The notes: generated by a model from the letters alone, not told the origin. Numbered from the stretch's first letter, positions 47,959 to 59,200 are shown. The stretch: 64,000 nucleotides of DNA from Thamnidium elegans (GCA_025201345.1 JAIXMG010000042.1:99513-163512); one strand, 5' to 3'. Program-made: numbers and translations.

Positions 47959-48206
47959 ATGTTTATTGAATCTTACCAATCTTTAAAAAAAGTATTCGAT
48001 AACGAATCAGAAGCTTTAAACTACTTAATAAAAAATAATTATGCTAACAAGTATCTCAAATGTGAAAATTGTGGCAAAGACACAACATTAAATTTTAAGA
48101 AAAAATTATATCTTTGTAAGTTTTATAGATGTAGAAAAGCATTTTCTCCTCTTAGAAGTAAAATATTTAACAAATTGATGAAATATACAATAGAAAATAA
48201 GTCCTT
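47959..48206 (+). pseudogene. Merlin/IS1016-like transposase stub (zinc-ribbon end), cut by an LTR piece
   Basis: ATG at 47959. Residues near 35-65 read YLKCENCGKDTTL, then YLCKFYRCRKAFSPLRSKIF: a CxxC...C(x4)C zinc ribbon followed by the K-x-F-S-x(3-4)-S-x-IF pattern found at the N-terminus of IS1016/ISXO2 and Merlin transposases. The DDE catalytic domain is missing: the coding-like sequence ends at 48206, where the LTR piece (48207-48337) begins, and the frame reads a few LTR-derived residues before a stop. So this is a truncated relic. Confidence 0.5.
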
Positions 48207-48337
48207 TGTTGTACTTACGTACTATATTCAATGATACAAATTTATACATAACTTATACAAGTATATGTTCTCACATATTGCTTACATAAATTATACACAA
48301 ATGTTGTATATTACATATATCTACTCAGACACCTTCT
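48207..48337 (-). repeat. LTR fragment, near-identical to the left end of LTR copy C
   Basis: Bases 48207-48337 (TGTTGTACTTACGTACTATA...CAGACACCTTCT) match 60548-60678 with only a few differences. Only the first ~131 bp of the unit remain. Its left boundary falls exactly where the transposase-like reading breaks. Confidence 0.85.
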
Positions 48338-50434
48338 GTCGTATTTGAGGTTGATATTTATATAAAACATATAAATAATCATATTGTGAATAAAAACAAG
48401 CTTAATAATAAAAACTTCTATATTTCAATAATAATGCATCCCGATACATTATTATTAAACACCGAAATCAATACGGACATTTCTAGTGAAAACGGTTCCT
48501 ACTTCTGACTTAAAATATAAAATTTTTAATCCAATAACATTAATGGGAGATAAGAGATATTGTAATAACATTGGTCTTGATCCAGAACTAGCTACTCTGG
48601 ATAAAAGAAAGGAACACCCATTGTTATAAGCAATACATTAACTCACATCAATGATATGAATATAGTATAAATAATATACTCTAGGACATATAGAAAATAT
48701 CTCCTTTATAATAATAAAACAAATATACAGTAACAATACTCTATATCTTGTAATTACAATCCTTTAATTATATAAAATATAATTATACGGGAAAAAGTTC
48801 TAGTCAGAAATATATAAATAAAATATAAGGAACGTTTCATCAACCTACTCATAACATATCCAATAAGGACGATTCGACCACCCTGTCATTATTAAGAACA
48901 AGGTGGAGATTACCGGAAGGACATGTTATCCGATCAAGGGGATTGGATCAAAGAATATTTATAGTCAATTCGAAAGAGTAGAATATATATATTTGAAAGT
49001 GAGAAGGTTGAGTCTAGATATTGACCCGAACCTATCATAACAATAAGATCAGGTACCGATTACGGTTGTCAAGAAGTATAAAAAGGGATTATTATTTAGT
49101 TTAGCAGAATTCTTTAGTTTATTTTTAATTAATAAATTTTTCTAAGTTTTATCTCGATAATTTATCGTCTAATTTACTTCAATTCCAACAGACATATCTA
49201 GTAAAGACAAGGATATAAATCATAATGGAAAGTTCTTGATATCAATTACATTCTATTATTCGTTACTGAATTATTCTATTGATTTCGATCAAGTTATTCT
49301 TTTTTCTAGAAAGATTTCCTGATCATATTATTGGATCAGTGTGAGACAGGATAAAGGATTACTCTTGATAGCTGAGATAGATATGTAACCATTGGATTAA
49401 GTTTCACTTGATATAGAATTATTATATTCATGCAAGGTAAGATATACTCTTGTCATGTTAAACTATTAATAAGATAATAATAAATGATAATGATAATAAA
49501 CATATGCTGCTTACAACTGTAATATTAAATCTTGGTAAAGTAATGTGGGGCAATCATGCTAGCCTTATTTACAAGTATTTACATCAAGATATATATTCGG
49601 TATTATATACACCACGGCGAGAAATAGCGCTAAATCTTAAGCACTGGTGCTTGTACAAGCACTAGCGCTAATTTTAAGCAGGTGAAAAAAAAATAATCAC
49701 TGGAAATTGGAACCCCATCTTTTCAAGCTCAGGGTAAGCTTTTTTTCACAAAAAAATAAAATAAAATAAAAAAGAAATACTAGTAAAAATTATGTTTTTG
49801 AAAAAAAAACCATTTCAACGCTTGGTGAAGCGCTAGAGCTAAATTTAGCACTGAATTTTTTTTTTATGTATGTGATATTTAACGATAAAATATCAAAAAA
49901 TAAAAGAAAAAATAAAAAGAATAGAAAGTTTTATCAGACAGAAAAAGGTTGTTGTTTATTGATGGAAATTAAGAGCCTTTTTATAGACCTTAGAGGAAGA
50001 TTTCTAGTTACCGTGAATAATTATTAAGAGATAAGGTGAGATATTTCGCAAGCTTCAAACATCTCATATTTTTTTTTTCTTTAAAAAAATCAATCAAAAA
50101 AAGCATGACTAAGTTATTTGGAAACTTAATCATAGGAAGTTGCTATTATAATTATTTTCTATAATATTAATTTACAATGTATCAGTAATTTATAATTTTA
50201 TTTTAATTTATATTATAATATCAAATCCATGCAAGTATGGATGTCTTTCTTAGAAATAAATGAAAATGTATAATTATAAGCTAAATAGGTTCATATACGA
50301 TACATAACCCTTTTATGGATGAGCACAATTTATATGGATTGATCATAACAACATGTCTGATTATAGACTGATCATAATAACATATCTGGTTATAGAAATG
50401 ATGTGTTTATATAATTGTGTCACTTCAATAACTT
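48338..50434. other. AT-rich repeat-derived DNA
   Basis: No intact gene. At about 49080-49190 there is a TATA-like TATAAAAAGGG and an end reading AATTCCAACA, the form of a Ty1/copia-type LTR 3' end; its complement TGTTGGAAT occurs at 46370. At 49624-49690 there are two AGCGCTAA(A)TCTTAAGCA-like repeats around a 16-bp palindrome. At 50338-50396 a ~31-bp unit (TGATCATAAYAACATRTCTG) is repeated twice. Confidence 0.4.
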
Positions 50435-50583
50435 GTTACACTAATACTTTGTGATTACATTTATCTCTCGATATATAGAATAGTAATAAGATCTAAGTGA
50501 TATGTAGCTAATATTACATTTGTGTATAGTTTTGAGTAAAACTATGTATAAATTATATTACTGTATATTACTTGGATACAACA
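50435..50583 (+). repeat. LTR-like fragment, inverted mate of 46457-46606
   Basis: Ends in GGATACAACA. About 150 bp long, inverted and about 90% similar to 46457-46606. Confidence 0.75.
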
Positions 50584-50682
50584 ATGTACCGTTTGGCATA
50601 TTGTTATTTTATCTTCCGCTTAATAAAAGACTTTATAAACTATGCGTTTTTTTTTTCAAGTTTCACTCTATTCAACTACTTT

Positions 50683-51230
50683 TGTTGTATCTACGTAATA
50701 TATGTAACAATATCGAATTAGACATAGATTATACAAGTACTCATATTCTCATATAGTCACTTACATAATCTATATACAATTAGACTATTTCTACTTATAT
50801 GACTCAGATACCTCTTAGCGTTCTATCGATTGAATATAACTTTATTAAAGACTGTTAATACTAATTGAATAACTAAGATAACTGGTTTACAAAAATAATT
50901 GTCACATCATTTATAATCCACAAGCCTCTATCTGTTATTATTTAGCCGTGAAGCCAATTAGAAAGATAATAGGCATCGCTGCTATTATAATTAACCTTCT
51001 GAAGAAACTATTTCTATATTCGAATTGCTCATATTTGAATGGCTTGCTAATACTGTCTAAGTTTCACATCTTATGATAAGCGTTCATTTAAATCCAATAT
51101 GTATATAAGGCACACACATTTTCTTATAATAAAAACATTTTACCTTTTTAAAGTCTGATAATTTTCTGTTATTATATTTTATTTTTTGTATTCTGATATT
51201 TACTTTTATTTTATAACCGTCAATATCACA
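50683..51230 (-). repeat. LTR copy B (full-length unit)
   Basis: On the minus strand it runs from TGTGATATTGACGG (51230) to ACGTAGATACAACA (50683), 548 bp, with TG...CA ends. It aligns along its length with copy C (60548-61089) in the same orientation and its right half is inverted relative to fragment A. The flanks (ACTTT left, CTAAC right) do not give a target duplication. Confidence 0.8.
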
Positions 51231-51701
51231 CTAACCAAAAGGATTGTTGGTAAAAATTATTATTAAATAAAAATTAAAGAAAAAGTAAAGTTTTTGGTTT
51301 TGTAAAAAAAAGAAAAAGTGGAGGAGGTGTCGTGATCTAGCACATAATTAGTAAAAACATAGCTTACATCATTATCAATGGCTAGTGTAAAATATACAAA
51401 CTAAACAATAAAGTAAAAGTCGTTATATAAAATACATCATAAAATAATATGATGTAAGAGACACTAATATAGTTTATTCTAAATTACTAGTCTAATTGGT
51501 AGAAGGGTATAAATACAACTTTAGAAAGGATTCTTATAATCCTCAGTGATATATTGTTAAAATATGAGTTCTAGGTCGAGAACATTCTCTTAAGAATTGT
51601 TTGAGACCGTCAGAACAAAATAGGAAATGTTATTATGCTAGAATCTTCTTGAGGTTTATTTAAATAGCGATTTTTTAAAGTATATAAAGAAAATAAATCT
51701 A

Positions 51702-53354
51702 CAGTGTCAAGCAAAACTGTTACAATGTTTTATAATTTCCCACTAAATACGACCCTAAATCAAAACGAGCAATATAATATCCTACAATATATATACCATT
51801 TGAAAGCCTAGCTCATTGGCTACAAAAACTATATTGTAATTTTTTGTAGGTTACTTTAAATGGTAACTCTATCAGTCATCAAAGTTATGTAGTACATTGT
51901 AACAGTTTTGCGCGGTTAAAAAAAGGAGGCTTTTATTTATTATTTTAGCTTTAGTACTTCGTCCAATAGCCTTTGGCATTAATACATTGTTCAATACGAT
52001 TAGGCATACTTTCAATTACTTTTTGGCATTCTTCTTTTGTAATGACATTATACCATACTTCGGTTACACGCTCAAATAATTCTTGCATTCCTTTTGGCGG
52101 GATTTCATATTCGTTAAGTCGGATTTTTAATAAACGCCACATGTTTTCGATTGGGTTTAAATCAGGTGACTGGGGTGGCCATTCCATAACTTGGTATTCT
52201 TGTGAGTGTAAATAGTTTTTTACTAGATTTGATGTGTGCTTTGTGTCGTTGTCGTGCTGAAATACAACTTGACTGCGATTAAGGTTTAATTTTTGACATA
52301 AAAAGTCAATTGTGGCATTCTGCTCGCCTTCCAAGATGCTTTTGTATAAGTCCTTATCCATGTTACCTTCAATCTTGCAAAGCCACCCAGTTCCTACATA
52401 CGTAATTGCACTCCACAACATAATGCTGCCACCGCCATGCTTGACGCTCATCTTGACATGCTGAGGTTGAAGATGAGTACCTTCTCTAATCCAGGCCCAA
52501 ACACGTCCGTCGAGGTTAAAGCGGTTAATCTTTGTTTCGTCAGACCATACAATGCGTTTCCAGTCCTCTAATGTCCAATGTCGATGAGCATGACACCACT
52601 CTAATCTCTTCTTGACATTTTGAGCATTAAGTAAAGGTTTGGAAGGTTTCGGAATAGAGCCTAAGCCACTACTTTTGAGAGCACGCTTGATAGTATCAAC
52701 ACTAACAACCTTCTTATGATCGTTTCAAACTGTTCACGGACCTTTGAAGCACTATCAACACGACCTTTAGTCACCAAACGTACACAGTAACGCTTGTCAG
52801 CAGCCGATAATACCTCTCTTCTACCACCCTTGTCCTTTTCACGCTCCGAACAGTACAATTTACCCACACGTGACACAGTCGCAGTACTTACACTGATTTT
52901 CTCAGCCACCTGTCTAATTGTTTGACCATCATTCAACATAGATATAATTTGATTCTTTTGATATTCTTGAATAGAACGCATAAGGCAATTTTTTAACAAA
53001 GTTTCAATAAAGTTGTATTAAAAATTAATTGGAAACCACAGAAAATATGAAGACCAATAAAATAACGCATTTTTGTGTCGATTAAGACCATTCCTGGTTT
53101 TATTGCCAAGTTGTGGTATGAAATATTTTATTTTTTCTAACCGCGCAAAACTGTTACAATGTACTACATAACTTTGATGACTGATAGAGTTACCATTTAA
53201 AGTAACCTACAAAAAATTACAATATAGTTTTTGTAGCCAATGAGCTAGGCTTTCAAATGGTATATATATTGTAGGATATTATATTGCTCGTTTTGATTTA
53301 GGGTCGTATTTAGTGGGAAATTATAAAACATTGTAACAGTTTTGCTTGACACTG
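51702..53354 (-). mobile_element. Tc1/mariner element with identical 217-bp terminal inverted repeats
   Basis: 1,653 bp, flanked by TA on both sides (51700-51701 and 53355-53356). The left TIR (51702-51918, CAGTGTCAAGCAAAACTG...) and right TIR (53138-53354) are identical when one is reverse-complemented. Each TIR itself starts and ends with inverted copies of CAAAACTGTTACAATGTA-type sequence, probable transposase sites. Identical TIRs mean a recent insertion or recent copying. The transposase between them is frameshifted. Confidence 0.92.
51951..52981 (-). pseudogene. Tc1-type DD34E transposase with one frameshift
   Basis: ATG at 52981. The first frame (to about 52728) has a paired-like helix-turn-helix (DGQTIRQVAEKISVSTATVSRV). 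The second frame (from about 52727 to the stop at 51951) has the catalytic core: first Asp in VWSDETKIN, second Asp in VFQHDNDTKHTS, Glu in SPDLNPIENMW, with 34 residues between the last two, which is the Tc1 spacing. The two frames are offset by one base near 52727, in the FETI/DHKK region, so a single-base loss is enough to explain the break. Everything else looks intact. It could be a real inactivation or a base-call error. Confidence 0.9.
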
Positions 53355-53437
53355 TATAGTAATATCATTAATCTTCTTTTTCGCTCGGTCATAACCGACT
53401 TCTTAGTCAATTCACTTACAATCATTTATTTCAAAAA

Positions 53438-53535
53438 TGTTTTCCGTTGAAGAACAACTCCACATTATGCAGCAACAACTGGCTGCCCTGCAGGAACAAT
53501 TACACTCTGGTACTCCTACCACTAAGGCGAGCAGA
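53438..53535 (+). pseudogene. Gag N-terminal stub of a retrotransposon
   Basis: ATG at 53438 reads MFSVEEQLHIMQQQLAALQ and then a Ser/Thr-rich segment, like the coiled N-terminus of fungal Ty3 gag proteins. The reading is cut at about 53535, where the satellite-like repeat begins, and stops soon after. Whether it belongs to the LTR-like sequence upstream is an inference. Confidence 0.4.
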
Positions 53536-53750
53536 AATGATAAATTTATCATCACTGCTAATCAGTGATGATTGAATTATCATTGATGATAAATTTATCA
53601 GCAATGATTAAGATTTATCACTGATGATTAGGATTATCATTGATGATTGGGACTATCATCAGTGCTTGATTTATCACTATTGATAATAAATTATCATCAG
53701 TGCTTGATTTATCATCAGTGATAATAATTTATCATTACTGATTCAGCTAT
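53536..53750. repeat. Satellite-like TTATCATCAGTGATGA array (left)
   Basis: About 12 irregular copies of a short, near-palindromic unit (TTATCA-TCA-TGATGA types, about 14-18 bp). Such subterminal arrays are the transposase-binding regions of some DNA transposons. Confidence 0.75.
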
Positions 53751-54027
53751 CAATATCGCTAGTTTAACCTTAAAAAAAGATTACAGCTCTTATTGGATCA
53801 TTAAAAGGTCATTACATAAAATATTTATTCAATAATAGGGTATCGATAGCACATTTTGAGATACATTTATATATAGAAAATAAGGAATTATAAAAAAAAG
53901 CGAAATTTTTTATTATTTACAAATGGTTTTTTGTGGGATTTATGTATATTAAGGGTAAGGGTATATGTTTATATTATAGTCTGCTATTATCTTCTAGTAT
54001 GTACAGGAATTAATTAGGGTATAGTAA

Positions 54028-54236
54028 AGTAAGAGGATAATACACACATGAAAGAAGCTAATACCCTGAATAAAAGAAAGAGTTAGAATAAAATATTAAG
54101 TTTGAATCAAGTGATAATTACATAAATAACACACAGTAAGATAAGAGGAGAATACACAGGCGGAATAAGACAATGCCTTGAATAAAAAAAGAGTTAGAAT
54201 AAGCTATTAAGTTTGAATCAAGTGATATAATTACCA
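54028..54236 (+). repeat. Two tandem copies of a ~107-bp unit
   Basis: Unit one starts at 54028 (AGTAAGAGGATAATACACA) and unit two at 54135 (AGTAAGATAAGAGGAGAATA). They share GAGTTAGAATAA and TATTAAGTTTGAATCAAGTG. Between them and the 287-aa gene lies a fragment at about 54342-54418 reading RTLPDLEEWDELQHDWEQLY, probably a lone exon relic. Confidence 0.75.
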
Positions 54237-54525
54237 TTTAGCTTTACAAAAGGCAAAAAAAAAGCCTTAGAGTGAGTAGTAGTAGAAATACAAGCTTTAT
54301 AAAATAAAAACAATAGTGTTAGAACTAAATAAATTATATACTTGACAGAACATTACCTGATCTCGAAGAATGGGATGAATTACAACATGATTGGGAACAA
54401 TTGTACACAAAGTTCAAAAAAAAAGAACTTTTATTTATTTGTAAAAAAAAAAAGAAAAAAGGAAGGAAAAGTAAAATAAAAAAAGAAAAGAAAAGTAAAA
54501 TAAAGAAAAAAACAAGCTATTTATA

Positions 54526-54564
<39 letters not shown>

Positions 54565-54589
54565 AAAAAAAGGCAAAGATTCTATTGGT

Positions 54590-55585
54590 TTAACCTCTTT
54601 TTCTCTTCTCGCCTAACACCTGATGGACTCCATCAATACTTACCTGTGGTAATTCAATTTCTTCTACCATACCAGCGATTGAATACTCGTCGACTTCAAT
54701 AGCGACCTATTATGTCAATCCAAAAAAAAAAAAGTTAATAATGCGAATAAAAAAAAGTAATAAAATAGCTTACGTTTGATTTCCTTCCGGCCTTTCTTGA
54801 ACCTTCATTACGAATAGCTACAGACAGCAAGTAACATGCTACCCAGCTGTCTTCTGCACAATCCAACGGAAGACAGGCTTGGTTGGTGAGCGTCTCCAAG
54901 ACAATGTGCTCGACAACCAACGCCATGCGTTCCCTGTCTCCCTTTGACATGGCTGACCATCGAAATCCTTGGTTTGCGTTCTCAAAGTGCGTACGAACAA
55001 ACAGAGTGACCAATACATTTGTCTTTTCGTATCGATCAACTGCATCTTGAAGTCGTGCCTCATGATCTTCTTCGGTCGTAGCCATGCCGTACGTAACATT
55101 CTTCTTTTCCAGCCAAAGAGTACACATTGCTGTGATCAGATTCTTCACATTGTTGGGTGCTACACCAGTTTTCAAAGAGACATTACTCTTACCATAGCAA
55201 CGTTTACCACGGTTGCTTTTTGCCTTGCTTACAATATCATCGACCTTTTCTTGGCTATTGAAGATCTCAAAAGAAGACGGGTTGATTTGCAACTGGCTTG
55301 TACTTACAGAGCGAGATCCTAAATAAACAAACAGTAGTTAGAACCAAGCAAAATAATATTTATTTCCTTAACCAAATTATTACCTGAACCCAATGAAACA
55401 GGATTAAAAGAGAAGCCAGAAGAGTTTCTACTATTCAAGGCCAACAGTTGAGATAACATCACCTTAATTTCTCGTACTTCCCCTATAAGAGTGTCAAGTT
55501 TAACAGAGTCAGAAAGAGAGGGATTGACGTCAAACTCTTGTAAAAACCGAAGAGAGTCCAAAGGGTATTCATTGCCGTCAGTCAT
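54590..55585 (-). CDS. Intact 287-aa protein of the 53.5-60.2 kb element, unknown function
   Basis: Exons 55585-55384, 55318-54774 and 54706-54590 join in phase. The N-terminus is acidic with a coiled segment (VKLDTLIGEVREIKVMLSQLL), then a Ser-rich linker; the middle (about 80-250) is helical and well folded-looking (LITAMCTLWLEKKNV, DAVDRYEKTNVLVTLFV, FRWSAMSKGDRERMALVVEH); the C-terminus ends in GEKRKRG, a likely nuclear signal. The last exon could also be spliced at a GTAAGT 21 codons in, but reading through gives the stop at 54590-54592. No stop or frameshift breaks it, although its neighbour is broken. No family is recognised. By analogy with En/Spm it could be the DNA-binding partner (TNPA role); that is inference. 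Confidence 0.65.
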
Positions 55586-56254
55586 ATTATATTTGCGTTT
55601 TTAAAATAAAAGTAGAATGTTTTTTTTTTCTAAAGTAAAAAAGTTCCTTTAAATACAATTTTAAATCCATTATTTACCTGACGAGGAACCAAAATAGTTT
55701 TCTGTCAAACGTCCCGTTTAGGTAGAAGCAAGAAATAAATCACAGTAAAAAAAAAGGGGCGGAACCAATGGCTAGATTTTTCAAAGCAAGTCATCTATTC
55801 AATCGTATTAGTCTAGGAGCATGTTGGTATCATTTTAATGCTTTATATTTTTTATACATACGTACATTTACTTTATGTTATCGGTATAATCTCTTCATTT
55901 TGGCTCTTGTGTCCATTTAGCGTTCAATTATTGTCTACAACATCTTTTCGGTTACACAAGAATATTAAACGAAGCTCTATGACTGGTTCCTACTACTATT
56001 TTGAAGCTAATGCCAAGTAAGAAATATCTCCTCATTTACACCGATAGTTCCAGGAAAATAAAACAAAGCGCAAGGAGTGGTTCAAACAAGTATTTTGAAA
56101 TTAATTGTCAAAGATAAAATATCTACCGTAAAACACTTTTTTTTTAAAAAAAAAAAAATGCCAAGTTATTTTTTTGTATAAAAGTACCCAGAAAAAAAAA
56201 GAAATAACTTACATTAATTTCAAATAAAAATATTCCATTAAACAGCTTATTAAA
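55586..56254. promoter_or_regulatory. Divergent promoter region of the two-gene element
   Basis: 668 bp between the two divergent start codons. A CTATGACTGGTTCCTACTACTATTTTGAA-like stretch (about 55975-56005) is repeated in altered form at about 56075-56105 (GGTTCAAACAAGTATTTTGAA). No known factor site is recognised. Confidence 0.35.
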
Positions 56255-59200
56255 ATGTCTTATACTTATAATCCCAACAAGCGTACACGTGTATCCAGCA
56301 ACAGTATCAATTATGTTCGCCAGCTCCTTGTCCAACAGGCCAGATCCCTTTCAATTATTAATCCCCCAGTTGCAAATAATTCTGAAAGTGAGTATGACTA
56401 CAGCGAGTACATGGATTTCAATGATGAGCCAGAAACTACTGGTGATTTCTTAGAAAACGAAGGTAAATATTAATGATAATGACACGTAAATTCTATAAAA
56501 TATCCATAGTCTTACTTACTAAACCATCTATATAACAGAACCATTTGACTCTGAGTGTTTACTTGCTGACTCCTTTTCTTCTTCTGAAGTTGACAATGAA
56601 TTACTCGAAGATCTTGAGCAAGCTGATGATGATATTGAATATAACTTGAATATTCCCAAATTTGCATTCACCAATATCGAAAAATATAGTGTGATGTTTG
56701 AAGAAGTATGTGATACATACAACATCAGCCGAGAAGGTTCAAGAGCAATGAGACATTTAATCAACATGATGCTTGCTGACGAAAGCTTGGGTAAATATAT
56801 TAATTGAGACTATTATATTGATCCTATTAGAGACTAATAGTTTTTTTTTAAAAAAAAAAATTACCTTGTATATTGATTCAGACTCTACTACTAGCAAACT
56901 CTTGAGCAATGAAGCCTGTGCCAGCCTTGTCAAGAATGTTATACCGTTACAGATGACAAGATCTTACGACGTTTGTAACAATGGATGCTATTTGTATAGT
57001 CTAGAAGATGATCACCTTCTCAATTGTCCAGTATGCAATTCATCGAGACTATTATCAAAAATCACTAAAATGGTCTCAATCGCAGATAAAGTAGCAGAGA
57101 TGATATCTTCAGAAGAAATACGTCAGAACTTGATAGATCGCCAAAAAGACGTAATTGAAAATATAACAAGAAACAATGATACGTACGCTGATATCTTCGA
57201 CGGAGAGATTTTCAAGAACCTTTATAGTAGCCAAGCTATCAACACTGACCAAAATATAATAAATATATACTTGAAAATTGATGTCGACGGGTTTACGTCC
57301 TCAAGTTCCCATTCAAGTATGATCATGATCCACGCTGTTGTATTGAATCTAGAAAGTTCTGAAAGGTACAAAAGTTAAAGAAAGACTGGTTAATAAGTTG
57401 TGACGAAGTATTAACGAGTTAAATTGTTTACCTTTTTGATAGATATGCCAGACACGCAACTTTCCAAATCGGCATTCTTCCTGGTAAATCCAAATCTGAT
57501 TTTAATTCCTTTTTAAAACCAATTGTAAACGAACTCAAGACACTTTCGGAAAAACCATTGTTAACCAAATAGGTACAGAACTTCCTATAAGATGTAAAGT
57601 ATATGCTCTTTTTGTAAATGGTGATGGTATTGAATGTAACAGACTTATGAATTTTTCTGGACATACTGGGTAAGTACATAGGTATATAAAAAAAAATGCA
57701 ATACATTAGCTAACCTTTTTTCTTCTTCGCTAATAAAGAAAAAATGGCTGTAGGTTTTGTCTTACACTGGGTTCTCAACGATCAGACGGTCCACCAAATA
57801 CACGAAGAGCTGGAATGTATTTTGCAGATCGCACTGCCCCTTTGAGGTCTAAAGAAGCTTATTATTAGAGGATTCAAGCTCACTTTACGTATGTTCTTTT
57901 TTTTTTAAAAAAAAACAAAAATTAATAATAATACTCACATATCACTATTTTTAAGCGTGAAAACACGTATGGGATCAAGAAGCCAACTATATTTGGAACA
58001 CTCTCTACGTTTTCTGGTTCCTGTACCTTTGGTTTTGACGAACTTCACGGTATCTCCAATATCAGCAAGTTGTTTTTTGATTTATTATCGAAACGTTATA
58101 ATGACAGCTACAAATATTACGGTAATGAATCTGCCTATCCGTTTCAGTTGTCGAATAAACAATTTGAATGCTTAAATGTTGGTATTCAAAACTCGCGATT
58201 GTTGATCCCGGCCGGGGTATTTCAAGGTGGCTTTCATCCTGTCAACCCATTAAATGTAAAAGGTCTTTATAGAAGTATCGACTGGATACAGTGGCTTATA
58301 TATATTGTACCTGTTCTAGTTGTCAGTCTATTTGAAGATCCATCCATCAAAACAGCCATTTTAGCTTTGACTAGGCATGCGCATTGTCCTTACAGTGGGA
58401 AGTATCTAAAGCTGACATTGGCGAAATTAAGGAGTGAGTATTCAGCGAGAAGTAAATTTTAGTTTGGTGTTATTTAACTTACTTATTTGATTAAACTATA
58501 TAGTTCTCTTGAAACTTGGTATCGCTATATTGATAGACAAATTACCGCAAAAGCTATTTCAAATTCTATTTACAAGTCGTCGATGCATCACCTTTTTCAC
58601 ATCCCCCATATTATCGAACAATGCTCTTCTTTAAGAAAACATTAGTGTTAGAAGTATGGAGCGCGAGATTGGAAATTACAAAAAGAAGATGAGAGCAAGA
58701 GTGAATGTGGATGCGAATGCAATAAATGTTCTTGAAAGGATCACACGGTTCAAATTTTTAGAAGCTACCGTATGATTGATTTCTCTGTTTGTATAATAGA
58801 AACCCGGAAAGTAACAAGACAGGCTTCGTCAAGCATCCAGCTACGTATATAGACAATTGCAATGACTATCCACAACTATGGAACCATTTTCTTCTCCCGT
58901 TTGATACCTAAGGTATTCTGGTGACCTTACTATTGAAGGTTTGGTTAGAATGGATTCGTTGATTCTACAATAGCATCTTACAAGCGTCGCTTCTTGGGTA
59001 TCAACAAAGGCCGCCCACTAGTGTTGAACTTGGACTTAATAATAACCCAGCAGCAAAACTATGGCGTGACTCCCATGTACTTACTTCTGTTCTTTTTAAA
59101 TCCAAATTACCAGCAAGCTGTACTAAAAGAGGCGGAGAGTTTGTAATGTTTGAGTCGAATGTAAAAAAAAAGGTACGTTTTATTATATATGTTTATTTAC

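Larger units (their letters stand above)
51328..53437 (+). mobile_element. Possible 5' LTR and leader of a Ty3-type element, carrying the nested Tc1
   Basis: A TGTCGTGATCTAGCAC start (51328), a TATATAAAG box at about 51680 and a leader into the gag-like ATG at 53438 fit a Ty3/gypsy 5' end once the nested Tc1 element (51702-53354) is removed, leaving about 450 bp. The LTR end and primer site were not identified, so this is tentative. Confidence 0.35.

Noticed and set aside
48600..49190. A complete copia-type LTR from TGTTATAAG to ATTCCAACA
   Set aside because: The ends are not inverted matches beyond four bases and no target duplication was found; kept only as a tentative 3' end.
50683..51230. 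LTR copy B as a solo LTR with target duplication
   Set aside because: The flanking five bases differ (ACTTT and CTAAC), so its origin cannot be fixed.
54401..54616. Lys-rich 71-aa frame
   Set aside because: Translation of poly(A) runs; only the short segment before it (54342-54418) looks exon-like.
56528..56767. Minus-strand 79-aa frame
   Set aside because: Antisense shadow of exon 2 of the Tnp2-type transposase.
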